A stretch of DNA of 64,000 nt. It comes from CAXQZM01 sp965229645 (GTDB lineage Bacteria > Pseudomonadota > Alphaproteobacteria > UBA7985). Where the stretch lies: the NCBI GenBank assembly GCA_965229645.1, contig OZ245893.1, positions 1,240,001 through 1,304,000 of the forward strand, given 5' to 3'. This document shows positions 46,027 through 55,210 of this stretch, piece after piece; the first letter of the stretch is position 1; each line of letters begins with the position of its first letter. The position numbers and the translations under genes are program-made. Under the pieces are notes generated by a model, which was not told where the DNA came from, did no database searches, and saw only the letters and a program-made list of their open reading frames with translations.

Positions 46027-46992
46027 TCAGCCTTGCGCTACCAAGTAGGGACTCTGACCGCGCAAGCGCCGTAGGACGGCCTTGATCTTTTTGCTTCGGG
46101 TGAGTTGACGACCCAACGGGGCAAAAAAGCCGAAGCCGTTGAGCCCTATCGCGCGCTTGGCCGCGGTAAGCAGGGCAAGACGATCCAGCGGTGGCGGCGG
46201 CGCAAGCGTCAGCGGTTTTCTTAAATGAACGTAAAATTCGTAGGTGTTGGTGTGGGAGATTGACCAAATCTCAAACTGAACCAATCCCAAGGCAATGGCA
46301 TCCGCGATCAACAGATGGAACGTTTCTGGACATAAGACCTGGCAATGGGTGTCTTGGTAGGTTGGGCTGGGGTCCAAGAAGCTTTGGTACGCCGCCTCGG
46401 GCGATCCTGCGGCGACAAGGGTGACCCGACGTTCGAGGCCCAGGGCGAATGCGCTCTTTTGGTGTTGGCGCTTGTCAAGGATTCTAGCGCCGTTCAACTG
46501 GACATCAAAATGCGTATAGGGAGTTGGGGCCCGATGGTCTTCGTGGAAGGCGCGGAGCCAGTCGTTGAGGCGCGTGGGAAAGCGGAAGTAATCAAAGCAG
46601 GCCCGATAGTCGGGAATGGCCATAGAGAGCATGCCGCCTGGGGCCAAGGCGTCGTAGGCGCCTTGCAAGAATTTGATTGGATTGGGCAAATGTTCAAAAT
46701 TATGCGACGACACCACAAAGGCATAAGCGCCAAAATGCGGCGAATGGTTCCGCAGATCGCCAAGTTGGCACGCGTCAAACACATGGTCCACGTCCTCAAT
46801 GCGCGCCACGTCGGCCGCGTTTAGCGCAGGATCTGCGGCAGCGTTTTGGCGCAGGCGGTCGGTGTCAAAAACATCAACGGACTCGCATCGAAACCCCTGC
46901 GCTTTGGGCGTCAGCGGGTTAAAGTAAGGCGCAATCTCAAGTCCAACTTGATCCTTGCGAACAAACCGCAGGAGTTCTTGGGTTCTATTCAT
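46027..46992 (-). CDS. Class I SAM-dependent methyltransferase, tandem copy 1
   Basis: 321 residues from the ATG at 46992 (MNRTQELLRFV, matching the paralogue upstream). GLEIAPYFNPL near residue 17 is motif I-like, VVSSHNFEHLPNPIKFL at about 100-116 is the usual acidic-loop segment, and GGMLSMAIPDYR follows. It resembles methyltransferase type 11 enzymes found in polysaccharide loci. The substrate is not known. The upstream paralogue ends 66 bp before it, so they form one transcript. Confidence 0.8.
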   Translation of the reverse strand: MNRTQELLRFVRKDQVGLEIAPYFNPLTPKAQGFRCESVDVFDTDRLRQNAAADPALNAADVARIEDVDHVFDACQLGDLRNHSPHFGAYAFVVSSHNFEHLPNPIKFLQGAYDALAPGGMLSMAIPDYRACFDYFRFPTRLNDWLRAFHEDHRAPTPYTHFDVQLNGARILDKRQHQKSAFALGLERRVTLVAAGSPEAAYQSFLDPSPTYQDTHCQVLCPETFHLLIADAIALGLVQFEIWSISHTNTYEFYVHLRKPLTLAPPPPLDRLALLTAAKRAIGLNGFGFFAPLGRQLTRSKKIKAVLRRLRGQSPYLVAQG

Positions 46993-47058
46993 TTTGGGGA
47001 GTAATGGTGTAACAGCTGGACCGCGCATAAGCCCCCCTTGAGGGGCAGGCAACCCCAA

Positions 47059-48045
47059 TCACGCGCCGTGATTCTGCGAAATTGCAGCCTTCACTAAGTA
47101 CGGGCTACGCCCCGCCATTCGCCTTAGCATGGTCTTGACCCTTTTGCTCTTGACCAAGTAGGCGAAGACGGGCGGGAAGGTGCTGGAACCCTTAACCTCC
47201 GTGGCACGTTTCGCGGCGGTGAGGAGGCTGTGGCGGTCGTACCTGAGGCGCGCCGCGCGCGCTTCTGGCTTTCTCAAATGAACGAAGAATTCGTAAGTAG
47301 TGGTGCGGGAGATCGATAGGACATCAAAATGCACCAAACCCATGTCGATGGCATCGCTGATCAAAAGATGAAACGTCTCCGGACACACAAGACTGCAGTG
47401 GGTGTCGTGGTAGACCTCATCGGGTTGCAAGAACCTCTGATAGGCTTGCGCGGGCGATCCTGGGGCGCCAAGGGTCATGGTGCGCTCAAGCCCAAGGGGG
47501 AACCCCGGTCTCTGCCGTTGTTTCTGATCGACAATCTCGGCGCGATTCACGTCAAAATCAAACAGCGTGTAGGGTGGGGGTTGCTGATGATCTTCATGGA
47601 AGGCGCGCAACCAGTCTGACAGACGCGTTGGAAAACGGAAGTAGTCAAAGCACGCCCGATAGTCGGGGATCGCCATGGATAGGACGCCGCCAGGGGCGAG
47701 CGCGTCGTAGGCGCCTTGCAAGAACTTAATCGGGTTGGGCAAATGCTCAAAGTTGTGCGAGGACACCACGTAAGCAAAGGCGCCAAAGTGCGGGGTTACG
47801 TTCCGCAAGTCCCCAATCTGACAAGCGTCGACGACATGGTCCACGTCCTCGATGCGTTCCCGATCTGCCTCGCTAAGGGATGGATCCTTAGCGGCGTTTT
47901 GGCGCAGTCGCGCGGTGTCAAAAACATCCAGGGACTCGCACCGAAACCCCGCCGATTTGGGCGTTAGCGGGTTAAAATAGGGCGCAATCTCAAGCCCCAT
48001 TCGATCTTTGGAAACGAACCTAAGCAGCTCCTGTGTTCTGTTCAT
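47059..48045 (-). CDS. Class I SAM-dependent methyltransferase, tandem copy 2
   Basis: 328 residues, start MNRTQELLRFVSKD. Clearly a paralogue of the next gene (roughly 60 percent identical by eye over most of the length): the same GLEIAPYFNPL, SSHNFEHLPNPIKFLQGAY and PDYRACFDYFRFPTRL segments. The C-terminal 60 residues diverge more, consistent with different acceptors. It is preceded by a third, broken copy. Confidence 0.8.
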   Translation of the reverse strand: MNRTQELLRFVSKDRMGLEIAPYFNPLTPKSAGFRCESLDVFDTARLRQNAAKDPSLSEADRERIEDVDHVVDACQIGDLRNVTPHFGAFAYVVSSHNFEHLPNPIKFLQGAYDALAPGGVLSMAIPDYRACFDYFRFPTRLSDWLRAFHEDHQQPPPYTLFDFDVNRAEIVDQKQRQRPGFPLGLERTMTLGAPGSPAQAYQRFLQPDEVYHDTHCSLVCPETFHLLISDAIDMGLVHFDVLSISRTTTYEFFVHLRKPEARAARLRYDRHSLLTAAKRATEVKGSSTFPPVFAYLVKSKRVKTMLRRMAGRSPYLVKAAISQNHGA

Positions 48046-48060
48046 TGGTGGGGCCAGTGT

Positions 48061-48330
48061 CTAGAACAAACTGGGTGAGGATAGATGCGAAGTTTCGATC
48101 ATCTGAACCTCGATTATTGGGTTCATGCGTTCTTCCTCGACGCGGTCTTCAGTCTTCATCGGTTTCCTTAAGTGAACATAAAATTCAGAAGAATAGGTTA
48201 TAGAAATAGAACGAATCTGAAATTTGACCAATCCCATTTCTATGGCATCAGCGATTAGCAGATGGAACATTTACAGGTACAGTATACGACAATGGCTGTC
48301 ACGATACAGCTCTCCACTTGTGACAAAACC
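48061..48330 (-). pseudogene. Methyltransferase copy 3, C-terminal relic
   Basis: Only the end of the family survives: GELYRDSHCRILYL, an in-frame TAA, then FHLLIADAIEMGLVKFQI and EFYVHLRKP, aligning to the C-terminal region of the two intact paralogues, followed by an unrelated tail to the stop at 48061. The first 200 codons are missing. Confidence 0.75.
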
Positions 48331-48388
48331 CTAGGTACACGTGCCTGGGATCGTGTTTTGGCTCCAAGTCCCTGCGCGCAAGAGCGTT

Positions 48389-48910
48389 CTAAAGCGCGCG
48401 CACAAACGCCAACGCCTCCGCGCTATCCCAAGGCGCATCGCCAAAGACTTCTGCGACGATGCTCCCGTCGGCATTTAAGATTAGGCTGTAGGGCATCCCC
48501 GTGCCGCCAGCGTCGAAGAAGGCATTGCCTGTCTCGTCCCAAAAGAACGCGAGGGTTTCAAGACCATTGCGCGCCTGCCAAGCTTGACCCGCGTCAGCGG
48601 TAAAATCCGTATTGATGGCGACCACGCGTGCATTCTGGTCTTTGAGCGCGTGGTTCAAGCGGTCGAGCGCGGGCATTTCGGCGATGCAGGGCGCGCACCA
48701 AGTCGCCCAAAAGTTCACCACCAAGACCTGACCCGCGAAGTCCTCCAAGCTTTGCCCTTGACCCTCATGATCGACAAAGCCAATATCTGGGGCTAATTCC
48801 CCCGCGCGATCCAAGAACAGCAGGTCCATGAACCCCTGGTGCGGGTCTTGCGTCCCGCCTTTAAGGGGTAGCGCGAGCAGCGCCAACAAGATAAGCCAAA
48901 TTCGTGTCAT
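48389..48910 (-). CDS. TlpA-like thiol:disulfide interchange protein
   Basis: 173 residues from the ATG at 48910. Signal-like N-terminus (MTRIWLILLALLALPLKGG), then a thioredoxin fold with WATWCAPCIAEMPAL (CxxC at about 70) and a cis-Pro region TGMPYSLILN. Periplasmic, reducing-type thioredoxin of the TlpA/ResA group. It is divergent from argH, and its start codon lies inside the argH start region: the two genes overlap head to head by seven bases. Confidence 0.88.
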   Translation of the reverse strand: MTRIWLILLALLALPLKGGTQDPHQGFMDLLFLDRAGELAPDIGFVDHEGQGQSLEDFAGQVLVVNFWATWCAPCIAEMPALDRLNHALKDQNARVVAINTDFTADAGQAWQARNGLETLAFFWDETGNAFFDAGGTGMPYSLILNADGSIVAEVFGDAPWDSAEALAFVRAL

Positions 48911-50349
48911 CGCCTGCCTCCTCACCGTCGTCACCCGCCGCGTCCAACGCCCTATGGGGCGGGCGCTTTGCCTCGGGCCCTGCGGACATCATGGCGCGCA
49001 TCAATGCCAGCATAGAGGTCGACCAACGCCTCTACGCCCAAGACATCCGCGCGTCCCAGGCCCATGCCGCCATGCTCGCGCAGGTGGGCCTGATCAGCGC
49101 TGCGGATGCCAAGGCTATTGAGGCGGGCCTGGCGCAGATTGCAAGTGAAATCGCCTCACAAAACTTCACGTTCCAGACGGAGCTGGAAGATATTCATATG
49201 AACGTGGAGGCGCGCCTGACCGAGCTGATCGGCGCGCCTGCGGGGCGGCTGCATACCGCCCGTTCGCGCAATGATCAGGTGGCGACCGACTTTCGGCTTT
49301 GGTTGCGCGATGCTATGGACGCGCAGGCGGGATTGCTCGCGGATCTGATTAGCGCCCTGCTCGATCGCGCCGAACCCGAAACCGAGACCCTCGTCCCAGG
49401 TTTCACGCATTTGCAACCCGCGCAGCCGATCTCGCTGGCGCACCATCTCCATGCCTACGCGACCATGTTTGCCCGCGATTTGGACCGACTGGGCGATGCG
49501 CGGGCGCGCCTCAACCTATGCCCGCTCGGCAGCGCGGCCTTGGCGGGGACCCCCTACCCGATTGATCGTATCCAGACGGCCCAGGTGCTGGGGTTCGCGG
49601 GGCCGACGGCCAATTCACTGGACAGCGTGTCCGACCGCGACTTCGCCCTGGAATACTTAGCGGTCGCGAGCCTGTGCGCCCTGCATGTGTCGCGCTTGGC
49701 GGAGGAGTTAGTGCTGTGGACGGGTCCGCAATTCGGTTTTGCTTGTCTGACCGATGCCTTTTCGACGGGGTCGTCGATCATGCCGCAAAAGCGCAACCCC
49801 GACGCCGCCGAGTTGCTGCGCGCCCAGGTCGGCAAAATCGCGGGCGCGTTCCAGTCCCTGGTCCTGGTCATGAAGGGCTTGCCGCTGGCCTACTCCAAAG
49901 ACATGCAGGAGGATAAGGCGGTGACGTTCATGGCGGTCGACACGCTCACGCTCGGCCTGCAAGCCATGGCGGGGATGATCGCAGACATCCGCTGGCACCG
50001 CGATGCCATGGCCGCCGCCTGCCAGCGCGGGCACCTGACGGCAACGGATCTGGCCGACTGGCTGGTCCGCACCCTCGGGATGCCCTTTCGCGAGGCGCAT
50101 CACGTCACGGGCCGCCTGGTGGCGCTGGCCGATCAACGGGGTGTGCAGATCTGCGACCTGTCCTTGCCCGATCTCCAAAGCGAGGAGCCGCGCTTGACGG
50201 CCGAGGTGTTCGGCGTCTTGACCCCAGCGGCGTCCATGGCATCGCGCACCTCCTACGGCGGCACAGCGCCGGCGCAAGTGGCCGCGGCCCTCGCGGCGAG
50301 CCGGGCTGCGATCCCAGAACTGATGCAACGATTTGGAATCGCCGAATGA
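48904..50349 (+). CDS. argH: Argininosuccinate lyase
   Basis: 481 residues. The only usable in-frame start is GTG at 48904, because TAA occurs at 48892-48894. The body begins NALWGGRFASGP; HTARSRNDQVATDFRLW (about 116-132) and the fumarase-superfamily signature GSSIMPQKRNPD (about 289-300) identify it. It cleaves argininosuccinate to arginine and fumarate in the cytoplasm. The stop overlaps the lptM start (ATGA). Confidence 0.97.
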   Translation: MSSPASSPSSPAASNALWGGRFASGPADIMARINASIEVDQRLYAQDIRASQAHAAMLAQVGLISAADAKAIEAGLAQIASEIASQNFTFQTELEDIHMNVEARLTELIGAPAGRLHTARSRNDQVATDFRLWLRDAMDAQAGLLADLISALLDRAEPETETLVPGFTHLQPAQPISLAHHLHAYATMFARDLDRLGDARARLNLCPLGSAALAGTPYPIDRIQTAQVLGFAGPTANSLDSVSDRDFALEYLAVASLCALHVSRLAEELVLWTGPQFGFACLTDAFSTGSSIMPQKRNPDAAELLRAQVGKIAGAFQSLVLVMKGLPLAYSKDMQEDKAVTFMAVDTLTLGLQAMAGMIADIRWHRDAMAAACQRGHLTATDLADWLVRTLGMPFREAHHVTGRLVALADQRGVQICDLSLPDLQSEEPRLTAEVFGVLTPAASMASRTSYGGTAPAQVAAALAASRAAIPELMQRFGIAE

Positions 50350-50480
50350 CCTATGCTTTGCGCCCCGTGGTCGCCGCCGTCCTCGTCCTATGCCTCGCTG
50401 CGTGCGGTCTGGACAGCCCGCCGCCTGCGGGCCAAGTTCCTGGCAGCCCCGCGAAGAGCGGCTTCGTGCCCGCGGACTAG
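50346..50480 (+). CDS. lptM: Small lipoprotein LptM-like
   Basis: 44 residues: ALRPVVAAVLVLCLAACGLD then a proline-rich tail. Lipobox LAAC with Cys at residue 20. It sits between argH and lysA, the conserved place of the LptM/YifL small lipoprotein, which assists assembly of the LPS-transport translocon LptDE. Overlaps argH by four bases; lysA starts 4 bp after its stop. Confidence 0.8.
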   Translation: MTYALRPVVAAVLVLCLAACGLDSPPPAGQVPGSPAKSGFVPAD

Positions 50481-50484
50481 CCCC

Positions 50485-51741
50485 ATGACCTTCGCGATCT
50501 TGGACCAGGAACTGATGTGCGAGGGCGTGCGCCTCGCGACCCTTGCGCGCACCTACGGCACGCCGACGTTCGTCTACAGCGCCGCGCAGATGCGCGCGCG
50601 CTACGACGCCCTTGCCGCAGCCTTGGCCGCCCGCACCGATTTGGACACGACCCTATGCTACGCGGTCAAGGCCAACTCAAACCAGGCGATCTTGACTCTG
50701 TTTGGCTCGCTGGGCGCGGGCGCCGATGTGGTCTCAATCGGCGAATATCGCCGCGCTCGCCGCGCTAACATCGCGCCCGACAAAATCGTCTTCGCGGGCG
50801 TCGGCAAGACCCGCGCCGAAATGGCGGAGGCCCTGCAAGGCGGCTTGCTCCAATTCAATGTCGAATCGGTAGGCGAGCTGCGAGTCTTGAACCAAATCGC
50901 AGGGGAGATGGGCCAGGTCGCCCCCGTCGCGCTACGCCTCAATCCTAATGTCGACGCCAAGACCCACGCGAAAATCACCACGGGCATGGCGGAGAATAAG
51001 TTTGGGATTCCTGTCGATGAGGCCATGGATCTGGCGACCCGCATGTCGGCTTTCCCCCATATCGTGCTGGCGGGTTTGGCGGTCCATATCGGCAGCCAGC
51101 TAACCGACTTGGCTCCCTATGCGCAGGCCTATCAGATATTGGCCGATGCGGTCCGCACGGTGCAGGCGGCGGGCCACAGGGTGCGGCGCATCGACTTGGG
51201 CGGGGGCCTGGGCGTGACCTACGATGCGGAAGCGGAAATCGATCTCGATGCCTACGCTGCGCTGGTGCAGCGGACCTTCGCGCCCCTTGGCTTGCCCTTA
51301 GTGCTGGAACCTGGGCGTTATTTGGTCGCACGCGCAGGCGGCCTGCTGACGCGCGCGATTTACGTCAAGGAAGGGCGGGAAAAACGTTTCATCATTGCCG
51401 ATGCGGCCATGAACGATTTAATCCGCCCGACCCTCTACGACGCGCACCATGGCCTCCAAATCGCGCGGGGTCAGCAAAGTAGCCTGCCCACCGATGTTGT
51501 CGGGCCCGTCTGCGAAACGGGCGATGTCTTGGCCGTTGGTCGCCAACTACCGCTGGTGGACGCTGGGGATTTGATGCTCATTGAGGGCGCAGGGGCCTAC
51601 AGTGCGGTCATGGGCTCGACCTACAACAGCCGCCCCCTCCCCGCCGAGGTACTGGTGCGGGGCGATCGCTTCGACCTGGTCCGCCCCCGCCAAGACATCG
51701 ACACGGTTATTGATCAAGACCTGATCCCGGCCGATCTTTGA
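50485..51741 (+). CDS. lysA: Diaminopimelate decarboxylase
   Basis: 418 residues from the ATG at 50485. Fold-type III PLP enzyme: YAVKANSN (Lys at about 62), the GGGLGVTYD glycine loop (about 238-246), EPGRYLV (about 274) and CETGD (about 343) where the catalytic Cys lies. Last step of lysine synthesis from meso-diaminopimelate. The stop codon falls within a short 15-bp tandem repeat. Confidence 0.97.
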   Translation: MTFAILDQELMCEGVRLATLARTYGTPTFVYSAAQMRARYDALAAALAARTDLDTTLCYAVKANSNQAILTLFGSLGAGADVVSIGEYRRARRANIAPDKIVFAGVGKTRAEMAEALQGGLLQFNVESVGELRVLNQIAGEMGQVAPVALRLNPNVDAKTHAKITTGMAENKFGIPVDEAMDLATRMSAFPHIVLAGLAVHIGSQLTDLAPYAQAYQILADAVRTVQAAGHRVRRIDLGGGLGVTYDAEAEIDLDAYAALVQRTFAPLGLPLVLEPGRYLVARAGGLLTRAIYVKEGREKRFIIADAAMNDLIRPTLYDAHHGLQIARGQQSSLPTDVVGPVCETGDVLAVGRQLPLVDAGDLMLIEGAGAYSAVMGSTYNSRPLPAEVLVRGDRFDLVRPRQDIDTVIDQDLIPADL

Positions 51742-51785
51742 TTTGCCGATCTTTGATCAACCGATCTTTGATCAACCGAATCCTG
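51728..51785 (+). repeat. Short tandem repeat at the lysA 3' end
   Basis: Three to four units of about 15-16 bp based on CCGATCTTTGATCAA. The first unit contains the lysA stop codon. Confidence 0.8.
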
Positions 51786-51829
51786 ATCCCTTGCGAGACG
51801 CCGCAAAGCCGCTTAAAGGCCCCCCAAAA

Positions 51830-51906
<77 letters not shown>

Positions 51907-51992
51907 CGGCTCTGACCTCCGAAACCCCTTTTGCCGAAGTTGACAGGGACAAGAGGGCTTAAGGGACCATGACACGATTTGGACATTGACAC

Positions 51993-52835
51993 ATGCATGT
52001 TGAAGAGAAATCAAAACTGAAGCAGTATTTTCACAACGAACTTGGTTGGGGACAACACTACCAAGGTGACATGGTTTTTGACCTCCTGTGCGAAGCCGCA
52101 GATTTTGCTCAGAATGGAGTGGTTTTGGATGCTGGCGCAGGTGGTCAACGCTACAAACCCTTTTTCTCCGACTCGCACTACTTAGCTCAAGAACACCCCT
52201 TGTCCGGTCAGTTGAATAAGGGCCTCACGGAGTTCGATATTCTCTGCGATGTGAAGCAGATCCCGCTCAAAGACTATTCAATCGACTTGATTCTCTCCAC
52301 AAGTTCTTTAGAACATATGGAACATCCCGAGGCATTTTTTCATGAAGCCAATCGGGTTCTCAAACCAGGGGGTGCCTTGTTTGTGCAAGTTCCTTTTATA
52401 TACGATGAACATGAAATTCCCTATGATTTTCAGCGCCCTACGCGCTACGGTCTAGAAAGGTACTATCGCCAGGCGGGCTTCGATCAAGTGAGCGTCGCGC
52501 CCCTAAGCTCATCAACCTATGCTGGAAACTACATATTCATGCAAGGCGTGTTGGAGGATTCCAAAAGATTGGGAACTTCACTTTCGTCGAAGCTGAAGCA
52601 ACGATTTGTAAAGTATGTTTGCAAAACTGCTGGAAATTTGGCTTTGCGCATACTTGACAAAAGACCCAACCAGGATGCAAAAGCCCCAGTCGGCTGGATT
52701 GCAAAGGGATACAAGCCTGGTCAATACGTGAAATCAAAATTTCATAAGACAAAATCTGACTTTATCAAAGAAAACGCTATCTGCGGCACTGAACTCATTG
52801 AATCGGGAGGAAAAATCATCCCCAAGTCTCCCTAG
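51993..52835 (+). CDS. AT-rich class I SAM-dependent methyltransferase
   Basis: 280 residues. VVLDAGAGGQRYKPFF (about residue 42) is motif I, then STSSLEHMEHPEAFFHEANRV and PGGALFVQVPF. It is unrelated in detail to the tandem pair at 46-48 kb and is much AT-richer than its neighbours, with lysine in place of arginine. It lies 86 bp after the tRNA-Arg gene. Enzymes of this type occur in O-antigen and capsule loci. Acquisition at the tRNA is inferred. Confidence 0.8.
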   Translation: MHVEEKSKLKQYFHNELGWGQHYQGDMVFDLLCEAADFAQNGVVLDAGAGGQRYKPFFSDSHYLAQEHPLSGQLNKGLTEFDILCDVKQIPLKDYSIDLILSTSSLEHMEHPEAFFHEANRVLKPGGALFVQVPFIYDEHEIPYDFQRPTRYGLERYYRQAGFDQVSVAPLSSSTYAGNYIFMQGVLEDSKRLGTSLSSKLKQRFVKYVCKTAGNLALRILDKRPNQDAKAPVGWIAKGYKPGQYVKSKFHKTKSDFIKENAICGTELIESGGKIIPKSP

Positions 52836-53173
52836 TATTTCCCCAATCTCAACTTTCACAAGTATCCCCTCGTTGTCAGAGTTTTCTATCTCGGCATCAA
52901 AGAACAAAGATACTGACCATGCCAATATTAATGCCAGCGGCGACCGAGAATGACTCCTTTGTTCGCAGGAATAGGGGTCGCGACTGCGACCCCCGTAGCG
53001 ATCCCGATACTAGCGCGAAAGCGCCTCCAGGTAAAGCGAAGGGGAGGCGAAACGCGAAGCGCTTCTGCCCTGAGACACAGAGCGGCTATAAAAATGTCAA
53101 TTTTGATGGCGTTTGGTATGATGCCAATTCTAGTGAGGTCTGCCGTATTTCAGAAATCGAGATCCTTTGAAGA
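52836..53173. other. Intergenic region containing a MITE-like element
   Basis: Holds family-1 copy e (52929-53120) in reverse orientation. The remaining bases show nothing recognisable. Confidence 0.6.
52929..53120 (-). repeat. MITE-like element, family 1, copy e
   Basis: AATGCCAGCGGCGACCGAGAA to GCGTTTGGTATG; reverse orientation. It contains GGTCGCGACTGCGACCCC and GAAGCGCTTCTGCC core variants. Confidence 0.75.
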
Positions 53174-54091
53174 TCACTTAAGTCTTCCCTCGCCATCCAG
53201 TCCCAATATGACCCTGTAATCGTAGACAGGGCAAGATCGCCCTGGTGCCACCTCTACATGCCCGTGGAACGTGATATTTCCACCATAGGCGTCGCTAATC
53301 TGCTGACACCGCAATCTGAGCGCCTCAAACTGCGCCGTAGTAAAGGCCCCAGGCTTGCCATTTTGACCGCCTGAAAGTGCAATGGCAATCGTCCCCCGAT
53401 TGTGTCCCTTCTGTGCAGCGGGGATCCGTTCAAGCGGACGACCCGCCAGGATGTCACCACCAAAAGTAATCAGCTCATGGTAGCCAACGTCGGACCAGCC
53501 ATTGCCGTTCACGTGCCAATCCCGCAGCGTTTCGATGTTGTCATGATGTGGATGATCTGAGGCCGTGCAATGCAAGAACACACGGCTGACCTCGCGCTGC
53601 GGTTTCACGAATGCGGGCAAGGCCCGCCGCGTGCACTGGGGGGGCGGACTCGCGACAGCGACTTGCACCGCACTACGGGTGATTTCTTCGCGCCGAAAGT
53701 CCTGCGCCTTTAACTGCATGCGACCGCCAAAGTAGAACCCCAGGACCAGCGAAAGCACCATCCAATAAGCATCGGGCAGGGAGGCCAAGGCGGCAAAGGC
53801 CAGATCGACACTTTGCGGCGAAACCAAAGCGACGGGAATAGCCGAAACCAGCGTGATGGTAAGAACAGGGCGGATCAATCTATTGAGACCATCGACCAAC
53901 GAATCAAACCAGGTGCGATAGGCCTGGGGTTGAAATTCCGCGGCATATTGACCCAGGGCTGCTTGGCGATAGGCGCCGTCTCTGACAGCTTGCCGCTCTT
54001 TATGCACGCCAAACATCCCGCCGATCGACGTTGCGGCCTCCGCCACGTGTCGAACGCCACCTCCCGCAAATAAATTTGCAATCCACCTCAT
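53174..54091 (-). CDS. Holin-amidase fusion (phage/GTA-type lysis protein)
   Basis: 305 residues. Residues about 57-130 (RTWFDSLVDGLNRLIRP, two to three hydrophobic helices, LVLGFYFGGRM) match the three-TM holin family linked to gene transfer agents. Residues about 168-300 form an N-acetylmuramoyl-L-alanine amidase domain of the T7-lysozyme type: His174 in LHCTASDH, Tyr204, His278 in FHGHVEV and Cys287 in GRSCPVYD as Zn ligands. Both are in one uninterrupted frame. A single membrane-tethered lysis protein is implied. It overlaps the next upstream gene by four bases. Confidence 0.85.
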   Translation of the reverse strand: MRWIANLFAGGGVRHVAEAATSIGGMFGVHKERQAVRDGAYRQAALGQYAAEFQPQAYRTWFDSLVDGLNRLIRPVLTITLVSAIPVALVSPQSVDLAFAALASLPDAYWMVLSLVLGFYFGGRMQLKAQDFRREEITRSAVQVAVASPPPQCTRRALPAFVKPQREVSRVFLHCTASDHPHHDNIETLRDWHVNGNGWSDVGYHELITFGGDILAGRPLERIPAAQKGHNRGTIAIALSGGQNGKPGAFTTAQFEALRLRCQQISDAYGGNITFHGHVEVAPGRSCPVYDYRVILGLDGEGRLK

Positions 54092-54294
54092 AGGCCTGCT
54101 CCATATCTATATTTTAGCTCCAAGACATCGCGCTCGACCTGATCCAAGCGAGTGTCGTAATCGCTGATTTGGGTGACAATAAATTCCACGCGCGCAACGC
54201 GCTTGTCGAGCGTATAGTAGGCAGCAAAGAGTGCGCTCATGAGCGCACTAATTTGCAGCAAGTTGCCAAGTGTGATCGTTGTATCAAACTTCAT
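54088..54294 (-). CDS. Small membrane protein with coiled coil, phage-type
   Basis: 68 residues: one hydrophobic segment (LGNLLQISALMSALFAAYYT) followed by a charged heptad region (VARVEFIVTQISDYDTRLDQVERDV). This architecture is common in small phage lysis-cassette or tail-associated proteins. Translationally coupled to the holin-amidase gene by ATGA overlap. Confidence 0.65.
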   Translation of the reverse strand: MKFDTTITLGNLLQISALMSALFAAYYTLDKRVARVEFIVTQISDYDTRLDQVERDVLELKYRYGAGL

Positions 54295-54303
54295 GCCTAC
54301 CCC

Positions 54304-55210
54304 CTAAGCGCCGACGAAAATCGCGATATTGCACGCGAAGTAAGGCTGCATATTGTTGTGCGGTTGGTCGCCACCAACCTCTGAGGTATATCCTGTACGG
54401 GGATAATGCGCGTCCCCTTCAACGTCAGGATCACTCCAATGATGTCCAATAACTATACCACTGTGTGCATTTTTACCTTCTGACTGCACGTCCATCTCCA
54501 CAGCGTGTTCGTGTTTGGCCAACTCATTCTCGGTAAGAGTATGCGTCGCCGCCCCCCCCAAATGACCTCAGAGGCCTAGACGTTGTGGCCTGGATCAACG
54601 TCACGCCGTCCCTATCGCCCTGGGTAAAATCAGGCGCGTTGAAGGTGGTGGAGCCGTCACCAGCACCAAAAGTCTCCCCCACCAGGGCAAAATACTCATC
54701 ATAGGTCTCTCGGCTCAATTCCTGCCCCTCACCCAAAATCCAACCCGCTTTGAGCGTGCCCTGATCCGTCAACTTCATGTCCCCAATCGCCCAAATATCG
54801 CGCTGCGTTGCCAATTCATCCGAATTGACGGCCCCGTTCTTGCCAATCGTAAGGACGTTTTTCCCGCCGATGATGACCTTAACGGCTGTTTCAGCGGTGA
54901 TGGTCGTTACGTTCTGACTGGCCGCGATCACTTCGATCCCGCCAACGCTCAACGCCAGCTCATCGGCCTCCTTTCGATACAGCCCTGTGTCCTGATCTTC
55001 ATCAAAGGTGTATGAAGGCAAAGCAGCGGTCCCATTCAGCCCCTTGAGCGGTCCACGAAACGCCACCGCGCCCGCTGATATATCGTTCAGATCTTGCACG
55101 ATCGCGTCCATCTCCTGATCCATGCGGTCGGCACGAATTTGGACCTTAGCATCGCGATCATCCCGCCAACGGAACAGCCGTTGGAACAGGCCCGAAGCAT
55201 CACGTGGCAT
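54304..55210 (-). pseudogene. Frameshifted phage tail-collar protein
   Basis: The frame from 55210 runs MPRDASGLFQRLFRWRDD..., then a collar-domain pattern (GWILGEGQELSRETYDEYFA, GDGSTTFNAPDF) up to SFGGGGD, after which it ends. A one-base shift in a run of eight G (minus strand; C at 54552-54559) leads into GGAATHTLTENELAKHEH and the classical tail-collar ending NNMQPYFACNIAIFVGA at 54304. The homopolymer makes this either a phase-variable switch, a programmed slip, or a sequencing error. Complete protein would be about 300 residues. Confidence 0.8.
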
